Of a DNA stretch of 64,000 nucleotides, positions 1-12,871 are shown in pieces (position 1 is the stretch's first letter; each line of letters opens with the position of its first letter). The notes under the pieces are model-generated. The model made no database searches, was not told the origin of the DNA, and was given only the letters and a program-made list of their open reading frames with translations. The position numbers and the translations under genes were made by a program. The DNA lies in contig NC_092637.1 of NCBI RefSeq assembly GCF_039555335.1, positions 1,736,001 through 1,800,000 of the forward strand, read 5' to 3'. The stretch comes from Amphiura filiformis. Its lineage: Eukaryota; Echinodermata; Ophiuroidea; Amphilepidida; Amphiuridae.

Positions 1-3000
1 TAACATAGTGCTTTTTTACCTCTCCTGCAAATGATTGCCTCACAAAACAATATAAAACAAAAGAAATCCAATCACAAAATAATACAAAACATAACATAGT
101 GGGGTTTTTTATCTCTCCTGCAAATGATCGCCTCACAAAACAATATAAAACAAAAGAAATCCAATCACAAAATAATACAAAACATAACATGGTGGGTTTT
201 TTACCTCTCCTGCAAATGATCGCCTCACAAAACAATATAAAACAAAAGAAATCCAATCACAAAATAATACAAAACATAACCTAGTGGGTTTTATTTGTCT
301 CTCCTGCAAATGATCGCCTCACAAAACAATATAAAACAAAAGAAATCCAATCACAAAATAATACAAAACATAACATAGTGGGTTTTTTTTATCTCTCCTG
401 CAAATGATCGCCTCACAAAACAATATAAAACAAAAGAAATCCAATCACATAATAATACAAAACATAACATAGTGGTTTTTTTGTCTCTCCTGCAAATGAT
501 CGCCTCACAAAACAATATAAAACAAAAGAAATCCAATCACAAAATAATACAAAACATAACATAGTGGGTTTTTTTGTCTCTCCTGCAAATGATCGCCTCA
601 CAAAACAATATAAAACAAAAGAAATCCCATCACAAAATAATACAAAACATAACATAGTGGGTTTTTATCTCTCCTGCAAATGATCGCCTCACAAAACAAT
701 ATAAAACAAAAGAAATCCAATCACAAAATAATACAAAACATAACATAGTGGGTTTTTTTACCTCTCCTGCAAATGATCGCCTCAAAAAACAATATAAAAC
801 AAAAGAAATCCAATCACAAAATAATACAAAACATAACATAGTGGTTTTTTTTATCACTTCTGCAAATGATCGCCTCACAAAACAATATAAAACAAAAGAA
901 ATCCAATCACAAAATAATACAAAACATAACATGGTGGTTTTTTATCTCTCCTGCAAATGATCGCATCACAAAACAATATAAAACAAAAGAAATCCAATCA
1001 CAAAATAATACAAAACATAACATAGTGGTATTTTTTTGTCTCTCCTGCAAATGATCGCCTCACAAAACAATATAAAACAAAAGAAATCCCATCACAAAAT
1101 AATACAAAACATAACATAGTGGTTTTTTATCTCTCCTGCAAATGATCGCCTCACAAAACAATATAAAACAAAAGAAATCCAATCACAAAATAATACAAAA
1201 CATAACATAGTGGGTTTTTTTATCTCTCCTGCAAATGATCGCCTCACAAAACAATATAAAACAAAAGAAATCCAATCACAAAATAATACGAAACATAACA
1301 TGGTGTTGTTTTTTTATCTCTCCTGCAAATGATCGCATCACAAAACAGTATAAAACAAAAGAAATCCAATCACAAAATAATACAAAACATAACATAGTGG
1401 TTTTTTTTGTCTCTCCTGCAAATGATCGCCTCACAAAACAATATAAAACAAAAGAAATCCAATCACAAAATAATACAAAAACATAACATAGTGGTTTTTT
1501 TGTCTCTCCTGCAAATGATCGCCTCACAAAACAATATAAAACAAAAGAAATCCCATCACAAAATAATACAAAACATAACATAGTGATTTTTTACCTCTCC
1601 TGCAAATGATTGCCTCACAAAACAATATAAATCAAAAGAAATCCAATCACAAAATAATACAAAACATAACATGGTGGTTTTTTTTTTGTCTCTCCTGCAA
1701 ATGATCGCCTCACAAAACAATATAAAACAAAAGAAATCCCATCACAAAATAATACAAAACATAACAGTGGTTTTTTTACCTCTCCTGCAAATGATCGCCT
1801 CACAAAACAATATAAAACAAAAGAAATCCAATCACAAAATAATACAAAACATAACATAGTGGGTTTTTTTTATCTCTTCTGCAAATGATCGCCTCACAAA
1901 ACAATATAAAACAAAAGAAATCCAATCACAAAATAATACAAAACATAACATAGTGGGGTTTTTTTGTCTCTCCTGCAAATGATCGCCTCACAAAACAATA
2001 TAAAACAAAAGAAATCCCATCACAAAATAATACAAAACATAACATAGTGGGTTTTTTTATCTCTCCTGCAAATGATCGCCTCACAAAACAATATAAAACA
2101 AAAGAAATCCAATCACAAAATAATACAAAACATAACATAGTGGGTTTTTTTTTGTCTCTCCTGCAAATGATCGCCTCACAAAACAATATAAAACAAAAGA
2201 AATCCAATCACAAAATAATACAAAACATAACATAGTGGTTTTTTTTTGTCTCTCCTGCAAATGATCGCCTCACAAAACAATATAAAACAAAAGAAATCCA
2301 ATCACAAAATAATACAAAACATAACATAGTGGTTTTTTTGTCTCTCCTGCAAATGATCGCCTCACAAAACAATATAAAACAAAAGAAATCCCATCACAAA
2401 ATAATACAAAACATAACATAGTGATTTTTACCTCTCCTGCAAATGATTGCCTCACAAAACAATATAAAACAAAAGAAATCCAATCACAAAATAATACAAA
2501 ACATAACATGGTGGGTTTTTTACCTCTCCTGCAAATGATCGCCTCACAAAACAATATAAAACAAAAGAAATCCAATCACAAAATAATACAAAACATAACA
2601 TAGTGGGTTTTTTATCTCTCCTGCAAATGATCGCCTCACAAAACAATATAAAACAAAAGAAATCCAATCACAAAATAATACAAAACATAACATAGTGGTT
2701 TTTTTGTCTCTCCTGCAAATGATCGCCTCACAAAACAATATAAAACAAAAGAAATCCCATCACAAAATAATACAAAACATAACATAGTGCTTTTTTACCT
2801 CTCCTGCAAATGATTGCCTCACAAAACAATATAAAACAAAAGAAATCCAATCACAAAATAATACAAAACATAACATAGTGCTTTTTTACCTCTCCTGCAA
2901 ATGATTGCCTCACAAAACAATATAAAACAAAAGAAATCCAATCACAAAATAATACAAAACATAACATAGTGGGTTTTTTATCTCTCCTGCAAATGATCGC

Positions 3001-6000
3001 CTCACAAAACAATATAAAACAAAAGAAATCCAATCACAAAATAATACAAAACATAACATGGTGGGTTTTTTACCTCTCCTGCAAATGATCGCCTCACAAA
3101 ACAATATAAAACAAAAGAAATCCAATCACAAAATAATACAAAACATAACCTAGTGGGTTTTATTTGTCTCTCCTGCAAATGATCGCCTCACAAAACAATA
3201 TAAAACAAAAGAAATCCCATCACAAAATAATACAAAACATAACATAGTGGGTTTTTTTATCTCTCCTGCAAATGATCGCCTCACAAAACAATATAAAACA
3301 AAAGAAATCCAATCACATAATAATACAAAACATAACATAGTGGTTTTTTTGTCTCTCCTGCAAATGATCGCCTCACAAAACAATATAAAACAAAAGAAAT
3401 CCAATCACAAAATAATACAAAACATAACATAGTGGGTTTTTTTTGTCTCTCCTGCAAATGATCGCCTCACAAAACAATATAAAACAAAAGAAATCCCATC
3501 ACAAAATAATACAAAACATAACATAGTGGGTTTTTTTATCTCTCCTGCAAATGATCGCCTCACAAAACAATATAAAACAAAAGAAATCCAATCACAAAAC
3601 AAAACAAAATGGTTTTTTACCTCTCCTGCAAATGATCGCCTCACAAAACAATATAAAACAAAAGAAATCCAATCACAAAATAATACAAAACATAACATAG
3701 TGGTTTTTTTTATCACTTCTGCAAATGATCGCCTCACAAAACAATATAAAACAAAAGAAATCCAATCACAAAATAATACAAAACATAACATGGTGGTTTT
3801 TTTATCTCTCCTGCAAATGATCGCATCACAAAACAATATAAAACAAAAGAAATCCAATCACAAAATAATACAAAACATAACATAGTGGTATTTTTTTGTC
3901 TCTCCTGCAAATGATCGCCTCACAAAACAATATAAAACAAAAGAAATCCCATCACAAAATAATACAAAACATAACATAGTGGTTTTTTATCTCTCCTGCA
4001 AATGATCGCCTCACAAAACAATATAAAACAAAAGAAATCCAATCACAAAATAATACAAAACATAACATAGTGGGTTTTTTATCTCTCCTGCAAATGATCG
4101 CCTCACAAAACAATATAAAACAAAAGAAATCCAATCACAAAATAATACGAAACATAACATGGTGTTGTTTTTTATCTCTCCTGCAAATGATCGCATCACA
4201 AAACAGTATAAAACAAAAGAAATCCAATCACAAAATAATACAAAACATAACATAGTGGTTTTTTTTTTGTCTCTCCTGCAAATGATCGCCTCACAAAACA
4301 ATATAAAACAAAAGAAATCCAATCACAAAATAATACAAAACATAACATAGTGGTTTTTTTGTCTCTCCTGCAAATGATCGCCTCACAAAACAATATAAAA
4401 CAAAAGAAATCCCATCACAAAATAATACAAAACATAACATAGTGATTTTTTACCTCTCCTGCAAATGATTGCCTCACAAAACAATATAAAACAAAAGAAA
4501 TCCAATCACAAAATAATACAAAACATAACATGGTGGTTTTTTTTTTGTCTCTCCTGCAAATGATCGCCTCACAAAACAATATAAAACAAAAGAAATCCCA
4601 TCACAAAATAATACAAAACATAACAGTGGTTTTTTTACCTCTCCTGCAAATGATCGCCTCACAAAACAATATAAAACAAAAGAAATCCAATCACAAAATA
4701 ATACAAAAACATAACATAGTGGGTTTTTTTTATCTCTTCTGCAAATGATCGCCTCACAAAACAATATAAAACAAAAGAAATCCAATCACAAAATAATACA
4801 AAACATAACATAGTGGGGTTTTTTTGTCTCTCCTGCAAATGATCGCCTCACAAAACAATATAAAACAAAAGAAATCCCATCACAAAATAATACAAAACAT
4901 AACATAGTGGGTTTTTTATCTCTCCTGCAAATGATCGCCTCACAAAACAATATAAAACAAAAGAAATCCAATCACAAAATAATACAAAACATATAACATA
5001 GTGGGTTTTTTTTGTCTCTCCTGCAAATGATCGCCTCACAAAACAATATAAAACAAAAGAAATCCCATCACAAAATAATACAAAACATAACATAGTGGTT
5101 TTTTTTATCTCTCCTGCAAATGATCGCCTCACAAAACAATATAAAACAAAAGAAATCCAATCACAAAATAATACAAAACATAACATAGTGGGTTTTTTTA
5201 TCTCTCCTGCAAATGATCGCCTCACAAAACAATATAAAACAAAAGAAATCCAATCACAAAATAATACAAAACATAACATAGTGGTTTTTTTTTTTGTCTC
5301 TCCTGCAAATGATCGCCTCACAAAACAATATAAAACAAAAGAAATCCCATCACAAAATAATACAAAACATAACATAGTGGGGTTTTTTTACCTCTCCTGC
5401 AAATGATCGCCTCACAAAACAATATAAAACAAAAGAAATCCAATCACAAAATAATACAAAACATAACATAGTGTTTTTTTTTGTCTCTCCTGCAAATGAT
5501 TGCCTCACAAAACAATATAAAACAAAAGAAATCCCATCACAAAATAATACAAAACATAACATAGTGGGTTTTTTTTTTATCTCTCCTGCAAATGATCGCC
5601 TCACAAAACAATATAAAACAAAAGAAATCCAATCACAAAATAATACAAAACATAACATAGTGGTGTTTTTTTGTCTCTCCTGCAAATGATCGCCTCACAA
5701 AACAATATAAAACAAAAGAAATCCCATCACAAAATAATACAAAACATAACATAGTGGGTTTTTTATCTCTCCTGCAAATGATCGCCTCACAAAACAATAT
5801 AAAACAAAAGAAATCCAATCACAAAATAATACAAAACATAACATAGTGGTTTTTTTATCTCTCCTGCAAATGATCGCCTCACAAAACAATATAAAACAAA
5901 AGAAATCCAATCACAAAATAATACAAAACATAACATAGTGGTTTTTTTTGTCTCTCCTGCAAATGATCGCCTCACAAAACAATATAAAACAAAAGAAATC

Positions 6001-6610
6001 CCATCACAAAATAATACAAAACATAACATAGTGCTTTTTTACCTCTCCTGCAAATGATCGCATCACAAAACAATATAAAACAAAAGAAATCCAATCACAA
6101 AATAATACAAAACATAACATAGTGGGTTTTTTGTCTCTCCTGCAAATGATCGCCTCACAAAACAATATAAAACAAAAGAAATCCCATCACAACATAATAC
6201 AAAACATAACATAGTGGGTTTTTTTATCTCTCCTGCAAATGATCGCCTCACAAAACAATATAAAACAAAAGAAATCCAATCACAAAATAATACAAAACAT
6301 AACATAGTGTTGTTTTTTTGTCTCTCCTGCAAATGATCGCCTCACAAAACAATATAAAACAAAAGAAATCCCATCACAAAATAATACAAAACACAACATA
6401 GTGGGTTTTTTTTATCTCTCCTGCAAATGATCGCTTCACAAAACAATATAAAACAAAAGAAATCCAATCACAAAATAATACAAAACATAACATAGTGGGT
6501 TTTTGACCTCTCCTGCAAATGATCGCCTCACAAAACAATATAAAACAAAAGAAATCCAAACACAAAATAAAACAAAACATAACATAGTGGTTTTTTTTTA
6601 TCTCTCCTGC
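1..6610. repeat. 92-bp AT-rich satellite array (satellite A), ~72 copies
   Basis: Head-to-tail copies of a 91-94 bp unit fill the interval and run off the left edge of the window. Each unit has a T tract of variable length, then TCTCTCCTGCAAATGAT, GCCTCACAAAACAATATAA and a segment that reads either TCCAATCAC or TCCCATCAC. Length differences lie mostly in the T tract. Shared private variants (a CTAGTGGG unit at 281 and 3150, a CACAT unit at 446 and 3314, ATCACTTC at 853 and 3712, a shortened AACAGTGG unit at 1763 and 4622) recur about 2.86-2.87 kb apart. Positions 1-2050 are therefore repeated at about 2870-4910 as a higher-order unit of about 31 monomers. Open frames on both strands here come from the unit length being close to 93 and are not genes. 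Confidence 0.97.
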
Positions 6611-9600
6611 AATTATTATTAGAATATGTATCCAATATGCATTAAGTATCTATGCATATGTAATATGCAAAATTATGTATGCATGTAATAGGCCTATGCA
6701 TACTCATGTATATGCAATGTACATATGTTATAGGCAAACTTATCTATATGCATATACAATTTGCATATGTAATGTTGCTATTTATCTAATGCATATATAT
6801 ATATATATATATTGAAATATGCACAATTAATTATCTATCGAATTATTCATAATTGAAAATGCAATATGCACTCATGCAATATGCACTCATAATATGCACG
6901 TTGTAATATGTATATGCATAATTGTCTATGTTTATTCCAATTTGCAATATGCATAGATACTTAATGCATATGCATTTGTAATATGATTACTTATATATGC
7001 ATGTTGCATATGTAATATTATATGAAACATGCATAATAATATGCATATGCAATAATATATCTATGCATATGTTATAAGAAAAATCATAGATGCATATGCA
7101 CGTGTAATATGCATAATCATATTTATTATTCTGTTTAACCACCAGAGATGACGCTATTCCAAGCATATTCTAATTAAATTGCAAAATGAAAATAATATGC
7201 ATAATTACATACATATGCAATATGCATAATTCTTAACTTGATTTACACACGTAATATGCATAATTATCTATGTAGAATATTATAGAATATGTATCCAATA
7301 TGCATTAAGTATCTATGCATATGTAATATGCAAAATTATGTATGCATGTAATATAGGCCTATGCATACTCATATATATGCAATGTACATATGTTATAGGT
7401 AAACTTATCTATATGCATATACAATTTGCATATATAATGTTGCTATTTATCTAATGCATATATATATATATATATTGAAATATGCACAATTAATTATCTA
7501 TCGAATTATTCATAATTGAAAATGCAATTTGCACTCATGCAATATGCACTCATAATATGCACGTTGTAATATGTATATGCATAATTGTCTATTCTTATCC
7601 AATATGCAATATGCATATATACTTAATGCATATGCATTTGTAATATGATTACTTATATATGCATGTTGCATATGTAATATTATATGAAACATGCATAATA
7701 ATATATGCATATGCAATAATATATCTATGCATATGTTATAAGAAAAATCATAGATGCATATGCACGTGTAATATGCATAATCATATTTATTATTCTGTTT
7801 AACCACCAGAGATGACGCTATTCCAAGCATATTCTAATTAAATTGCAAAATGAAAATAATATGCATAATTACATACATATGCAATATGCATAATTCTTAA
7901 CTTGATTTACACACGTAATATGCATAATTATCTATGTAGAATATTATAGAATATGTATCAATATGCATTAAGTATCTATGCATATGTAATATGCAAAATT
8001 ATGTATGCATGTAATAGGCCTATGCATACTCATGTATATGCAATGTACATATGTTATAGGTAAACTTATCTATATGCATATACAATTTGCATATATAATG
8101 TTGCTATTTATCTAATGCATATATATATATATATATTGAAATATGCACAATTAATTATCTATCGAATTATTCATAATTGAAAATGCAATATGCACTCATG
8201 CAATATGCACTCATAATATGCACGTTGTAATATGTATATGCATAATTGTCTATGCTTATCAATATGCAATATGCATAGATACTTAATGCATATGCATTTG
8301 TAATATGATTACTTATATATGCATGTTGCATATGTAATATTATATGAAACATGCATAATAATATGCATATGCAATAATATATCTATGCATATGTTATAAG
8401 AAAAATCATAGATGCATATGCACGTGTAATATGCATAATCATATTTATTATTCTGTTTAACCACCAGAGATGACGCTATTCCAAGCATATTATAATTAAA
8501 TTGCAAAATGGAAAATAATATGCATAATTACATACATATGCAATATGCATAATTCTTAACTTGATTTACACACGTAATATGCATAATTATCTATGTAGAA
8601 TATTATAGAATATGTATCCAATATGCATTAAGTATCTATGCATATGTAATATGCAAAATTATGTAAGCATGTAATATAGGCCTATGCATACTTATATATA
8701 TGCAATGTACATATGTTATAGGTAAACTTATCTATATGCATATACAATTTGCATATATAATGTTGCTATTTATCTAATGCATATATATATATATATTGAA
8801 ATATGCACAATTAATTATCTATCGAATTATTCATATTTGAAAATGCAATATGCACTCATGCAATATGCACTCATAATATGCACGTTGTAATATGTATATG
8901 CATAATTGTCTATGCATATCCAATATGCAATATGCATAGATACTTAATGCATATGCATTTGTAATATGATTAATTATATATGCATGTTGCATATGTAATA
9001 TTATATGAAACATGCATAATAATATATGCATATGCAATAATCTATCTATGCATATGTTATAAGAAAAATCATAGATGCATATGCACGTGTAATATGCATA
9101 ATCATATTTATTATTCTGTTTAACCACCAGAGATGACGCTATTCCAAGCATATTATAATTAAATTGCAAAATGGAAAATAATATGCATAATTACATACAT
9201 ATGTAATATGCATAATTCTTAACTTGATTTACACACGTAATATGCATAAGTATCTATGTAGAATATTATAGAATATGTATCCAATATGCATTAAGTATCT
9301 ATGCATATGTAATATGCAAAATTATGTATGCATGTAATAGGCCTATGCATACTCATGTATATGCAATGTACATATGTTATAGGTAAACTTATCTATATGC
9401 ATATACAATTTGCATATATAATGTTGCTATTTATCTAATGCATATATATATATATATATTGAAATATGCACAATTAATTATCTATCGAATTATTCATAAT
9501 TGAAAATGCAATATGCACTCATGCAATATGCACTCATAATATGCACGTTGTAATATGTATATGCATAATTGTCTATGCTTATCCAATATGCAGGCCCGTA

Positions 9601-10742
9601 CCCAGGGGGGGTTCGAGGGGTTCGATCGAACCCCCTAAAATTTTGACACAAAAAAAGGAGAACATGGGAAATGTGGTTGAAATGGCCATTTTAGCACAAA
9701 CTTTTTTAATTTTCTCGCGCTTCGCGCGAATTTTCCTATTACTTTTAGGCTCAGATTAGCGGGACGATTTGAAAAATCCCCCGACGCCCAGTTTATGTAG
9801 GCCTATGACTTAATTTAATGCTATAAATACAGCAGAGTCATTGCTTGCCTCTTTGTCTCATCTAGATTTGAAGATTTAAAAAAAATATTTGGTGTGCAAA
9901 AAAACGATAACCGAGAAAGCTTAGTTCAGAGATGAAGGGAGTGATATAACATAGGAAAATAAGATAATTGATATTATTTGTGATGAAATAACGCACCTGA
10001 TTAGCAATTTTTTCTTGTTTTAATCGAGCTAATTTTGCTATAATATATCCATTATATTCCTGATAATAATGTAAAAATAATGCACCAAATGCCTTCAATT
10101 GGGACCTCATTTTTCAAAATTCTTCCAATTCTGAGGGGGCACATCCCCCTCAGACACCCCCCGCGCCTGATTTGCAACTTTTTCTTGTTTTAACCGCGCT
10201 AATTAGCGTCTTTGCTGTAATATATTGAACCAATATGTTGATAATAATGTAAAAATGGTGCACCATGCCTTCAGTTGGAACTACATTTTTCAGCTCAGAC
10301 ACCCCGTATGCCTGATTTGCAACTTTTTCTTGTTTTAACCGTGCTAATTTGCCTCTTTGCAATAATAAATTGAAACCATATATTTCTGATAATAATGTAA
10401 AAATTGTGCACCAAATGCCTTCAATTGGGACTTCATTTGTCAAAATTCTCCCATTTCTGAGGGGGGAACATCCCCTCAGACACCCCTGCGCCGCGGTTCC
10501 GGGCATGATATACTACGCGGCCATTACTCATCAGTTATAGCCTACCTAACAGAAATCTGCAAAAACGAACCCCCTAACTCGGAGGGCTGGCTACGGGCCT
10601 GATATGCAATATGCATAAATACTTAATGCATATGCATTTGTAATATGATTACTTATATATGCATGTTGCATATGTAATATTATATGAAACATGCATAATA
10701 ATATGCATATGCAATAATATATCTATGCATATGTTATAAGAA
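6611..10742. repeat. ~660-bp AT-rich satellite array (satellite B), five copies
   Basis: Copies start with AGAATATGTATC at 6621, 7284, 7948, 8607 and 9270, giving periods of 663, 664, 659 and 663 bp. The unit is dense in TATGCATA-like palindromes and contains an (AT)n run. Each complete copy has one less AT-rich block, CCACCAGAGATGACGCTATT, at 7139, 7803, 8461 and 9124. The fifth copy is split by the element at 9591-10601 and decays after about 10742, before that block. Satellite A ends directly at the start of this array with no unique DNA between them. Minus-strand open frames in the array are rich in Ile, Tyr, Cys and His and are repeat artefacts. Confidence 0.95.
9591..10601. mobile_element. 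Non-autonomous TIR DNA element inserted in satellite B
   Basis: The insertion begins CAGGCCCGTACCCAG and ends with the near inverse, CTGGCTACGGGCCTG. The satellite provides an empty-site comparison: other copies read CCAATATGCAATATGCAT through the junction, and ATATG (9586-9590 and 10602-10606) flanks the insert, so a 5-bp target duplication is the simplest reading. The 1011-bp interior has about three diverged internal repeats of ~150-170 bp, each with a TTTTTCTTGTTTTAA motif and a TGCCTTCAATTGGGAC motif. No transposase is visible. The superfamily is unassigned; a hAT-like origin is possible, but the duplication is shorter than the 8 bp expected for hAT. Confidence 0.85.
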
Positions 10743-11480
10743 TATATAAATACAGTTTATAAATACAAATAACATAGATCGATATAGGTATGTATACAAA
10801 TCAGTTGGAGTAACATTGAACAGCAATATTAATGGTGAAAGCAATTATCCATGCAAGAATTATCAAGCTGTATACCATAAACAATGTACTGTATATAATA
10901 TATTTAACATGATTAGAAGTATGACTGAGGATATGGCCATAAAATAAAGATACCGTTATACATGATAATATAGGTATCCAGGATAGAATAACAGAGTTGG
11001 CAAGATTATACAAGTTATTATTAATAACTTTGCCTAAAAAATCATCTATCAAAATAGTATACAAATATTGAATGTTTGAGTTCAATGGTAAGAATATATT
11101 TCAAATCAACGAGGCTTTGACGAGTTAAATGGAACAGTTCATATTTCTCATGATTCATAAATTAGTTCACTTAGGCTACACATATCATAATCAATTAGGC
11201 TTCATCGTGTTTTATTTTGCACGACAATCGCACTGTATGAACATCTTAACTGGGACGAACTTGAACTTTTTACAGTTGATGTTTTCTGATTTTCAGTTAC
11301 TGACCTTTAATTTACTGTGACAGAGTATAAGGTCAAGTTCACCGATTTCCAATTTCGTTAGGTCAAATGCATTTAGGCTATATCATTTATGAATAAAAAT
11401 GTTTTCGTGCAAACGAGCCATAATCTTATAAAAAAAACCTATATATTAATATTCTATAACCCAGTTTGAGTTATACTTTA
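10743..11480. other. AT-rich non-coding stretch
   Basis: No supported gene. A 94-codon minus frame at 10801-11085 is hydrophobic and AT-driven, with no recognised domain. A short module at about 11045-11130 (ATACAAATATTGAATG, then CAACGAGGCTTTG) recurs near 39000-39090, and its first part resembles the start of the foldback at 62104. It is a dispersed repeat. Confidence 0.6.
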
Positions 11481-11780
11481 TAATTGAAAAGATAGTTACT
11501 TTATCATGTACGATGATGTAGTCAGGACATGCAGATTGTTTATATTCACATAAAGCATTTGTTTGGCCCTTTACACTAATATGACAATTGTTAGCAAAAT
11601 ATAATTGAAAAGATAGTTACTTTATCATGTACGATGATGTAGTCAGGACATGCAGATTGTTTATATTCACATAATGCATTGTTTGGCCCTTTACACTAAT
11701 ATTACAATTGTTAGCAAAATACTATTTATATATTGTATTTACATACTACTTAACATCAACACATACTACTTAACATCAAC
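11481..11780 (+). repeat. Tandem duplication (121-bp unit) and 20-bp direct repeat
   Basis: A 121-bp unit beginning TAATTGAAAAGATAGTTACT occurs at 11481 and again at 11602 with few differences. It is followed by a short tandem duplication of CATACTACTTAACATCAACA near 11740-11780. No coding signal. Confidence 0.85.
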
Positions 11781-11970
11781 ACTAAAGGTCCGGTCAAATA
11801 AATACGTGAAATATTGAGAGAATATATGAATTTATTAGTGAATACAATTGCCATCGACATAAAAGTAAACAATAAGCTTACAATACGAACAATAATATCA
11901 ACATAAACAAATTGGCATACCTGCATGAATCAATATTGACGTTAAAAAACTTGCTTACCTAAACAGACAA

Positions 11971-12120
11971 CCTTGTTACATATATCGAGGGGATGAAAGC
12001 TCGTAGAATACCATGCATGCGAAAAATGTGGAGAGATTGTACATCCTTGTGACATATATCGAAGGGATGAAAGCTTTAAGATTATCATGCATAGGAAAAT
12101 GTGCATAGACTGTAGAGGGC
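11971..12120 (+). repeat. Two-copy tandem repeat, ~74-bp unit
   Basis: CATATATCGAGGGGATGAAA and CATATATCGAAGGGATGAAA lie 74 bp apart, each followed by similar sequence around a GCATGC or GCATAG motif. It lies just outside the left LTR of the element at 12186-15390 and is not part of it. Confidence 0.75.
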
Positions 12121-12185
12121 GGTAATGTGAGTGCGGTGCAAAATCCTCACATTGATTTTACTCCCTAAATCATGCCATAGCTGTG

Positions 12186-12614
12186 TGGCCGTGGGGGCTT
12201 GTGGGTATATAATATTCGGCAAATAAAACTTGCAGCACAAAACAGATGATATGAGTTCCTTTTTAAAACAATTTTATTCAACGAAGATATATATCAATAC
12301 ATGAAGATAACATTCAGAGACACAGACAGGGTGGAGATGCTGACTGGTTGGAAGTCAGTGATGGAGTGAGGAGCACATGTTCAACCCACATGGAAAGGTA
12401 CATATTATGGGATGGGATTACCATGGTTACCAGGTCAAACTTGCAAGGGTGGCACAATTTGGGGGATAGGCACAGGAAATGGTCAAGGTTAGTGGTCAAG
12501 GATGGTGATGTAATGTTAGGTATGGGAAGCAGTTAGGGTCAAAATGGGAAACAAAAATACATGGGGTATGGAAGGCAACACAAGACAAAAACATGAAATA
12601 TTATGACTGTTACA
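12186..12614 (-). repeat. 3' LTR of the CSD retroelement
   Basis: This is the left copy of the direct repeat, offset 2776 bp from the right copy. In element sense it begins TGTAACAGTC and ends at GGCCA. It carries a TATA-like GATATATATC and, just downstream, AATAAA in element sense, the compact promoter/poly(A) layout common in LTRs. Positions 12232-12614 match the right LTR base for base as far as I can read. Only the outer ~46 bp differ, with indels. Confidence 0.88.
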
Positions 12615-12650
12615 TTCACCTCCGCTTTGAGAAATTACGTCCTCGGAATT
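12615..12650 (-). other. Polypurine tract and pol-tail-like remnant
   Basis: On the minus strand the bases just before the 3' LTR are AAAGCGGAGGTGAA, a purine-rich plus-strand primer candidate. Translated, the surrounding minus-strand frame reads EDVISQSGGEC, which resembles the end of some Ty3/gypsy pol frames that run into the polypurine tract. This is the only trace of pol that I see in the element. Confidence 0.6.
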
Positions 12651-12871
12651 TACTATGATATAACAATTTTGTGACATGGTACACACAAATTTTAGAGCAT
12701 AAAACAAAACAGAAATTGCAAGCATTCATTTAAAGTACTTTTTGAAACTCTTGGTCAAAGAATTTCTATCTAAATGCAGTGCAAAAACAAACAACAATGA
12801 CATAAAATGAGTTCGGTCATCAATACCAATCTCGCTCAGGAATGTTTTGAGAATTAAATTTGTCTAGATAC

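Noticed and set aside
99..6580. Dozens of 60-175 codon open frames on both strands
   Set aside because: They are translations of the 92-bp satellite; the same peptide repeats in each unit and breaks wherever the T tract changes length.
1..6610. CRISPR-like array
   Set aside because: There are no unique spacers; the whole unit is conserved, and the rest of the window is eukaryotic.
7510..9169. Minus-strand frames of up to 112 codons
   Set aside because: They repeat with the 660-bp satellite unit and have Ile/Tyr/His/Cys-rich low-complexity composition.
10801..11085. 94-codon hydrophobic minus frame as a membrane protein gene
   Set aside because: AT-driven composition, no promoter, splice or homology signal.
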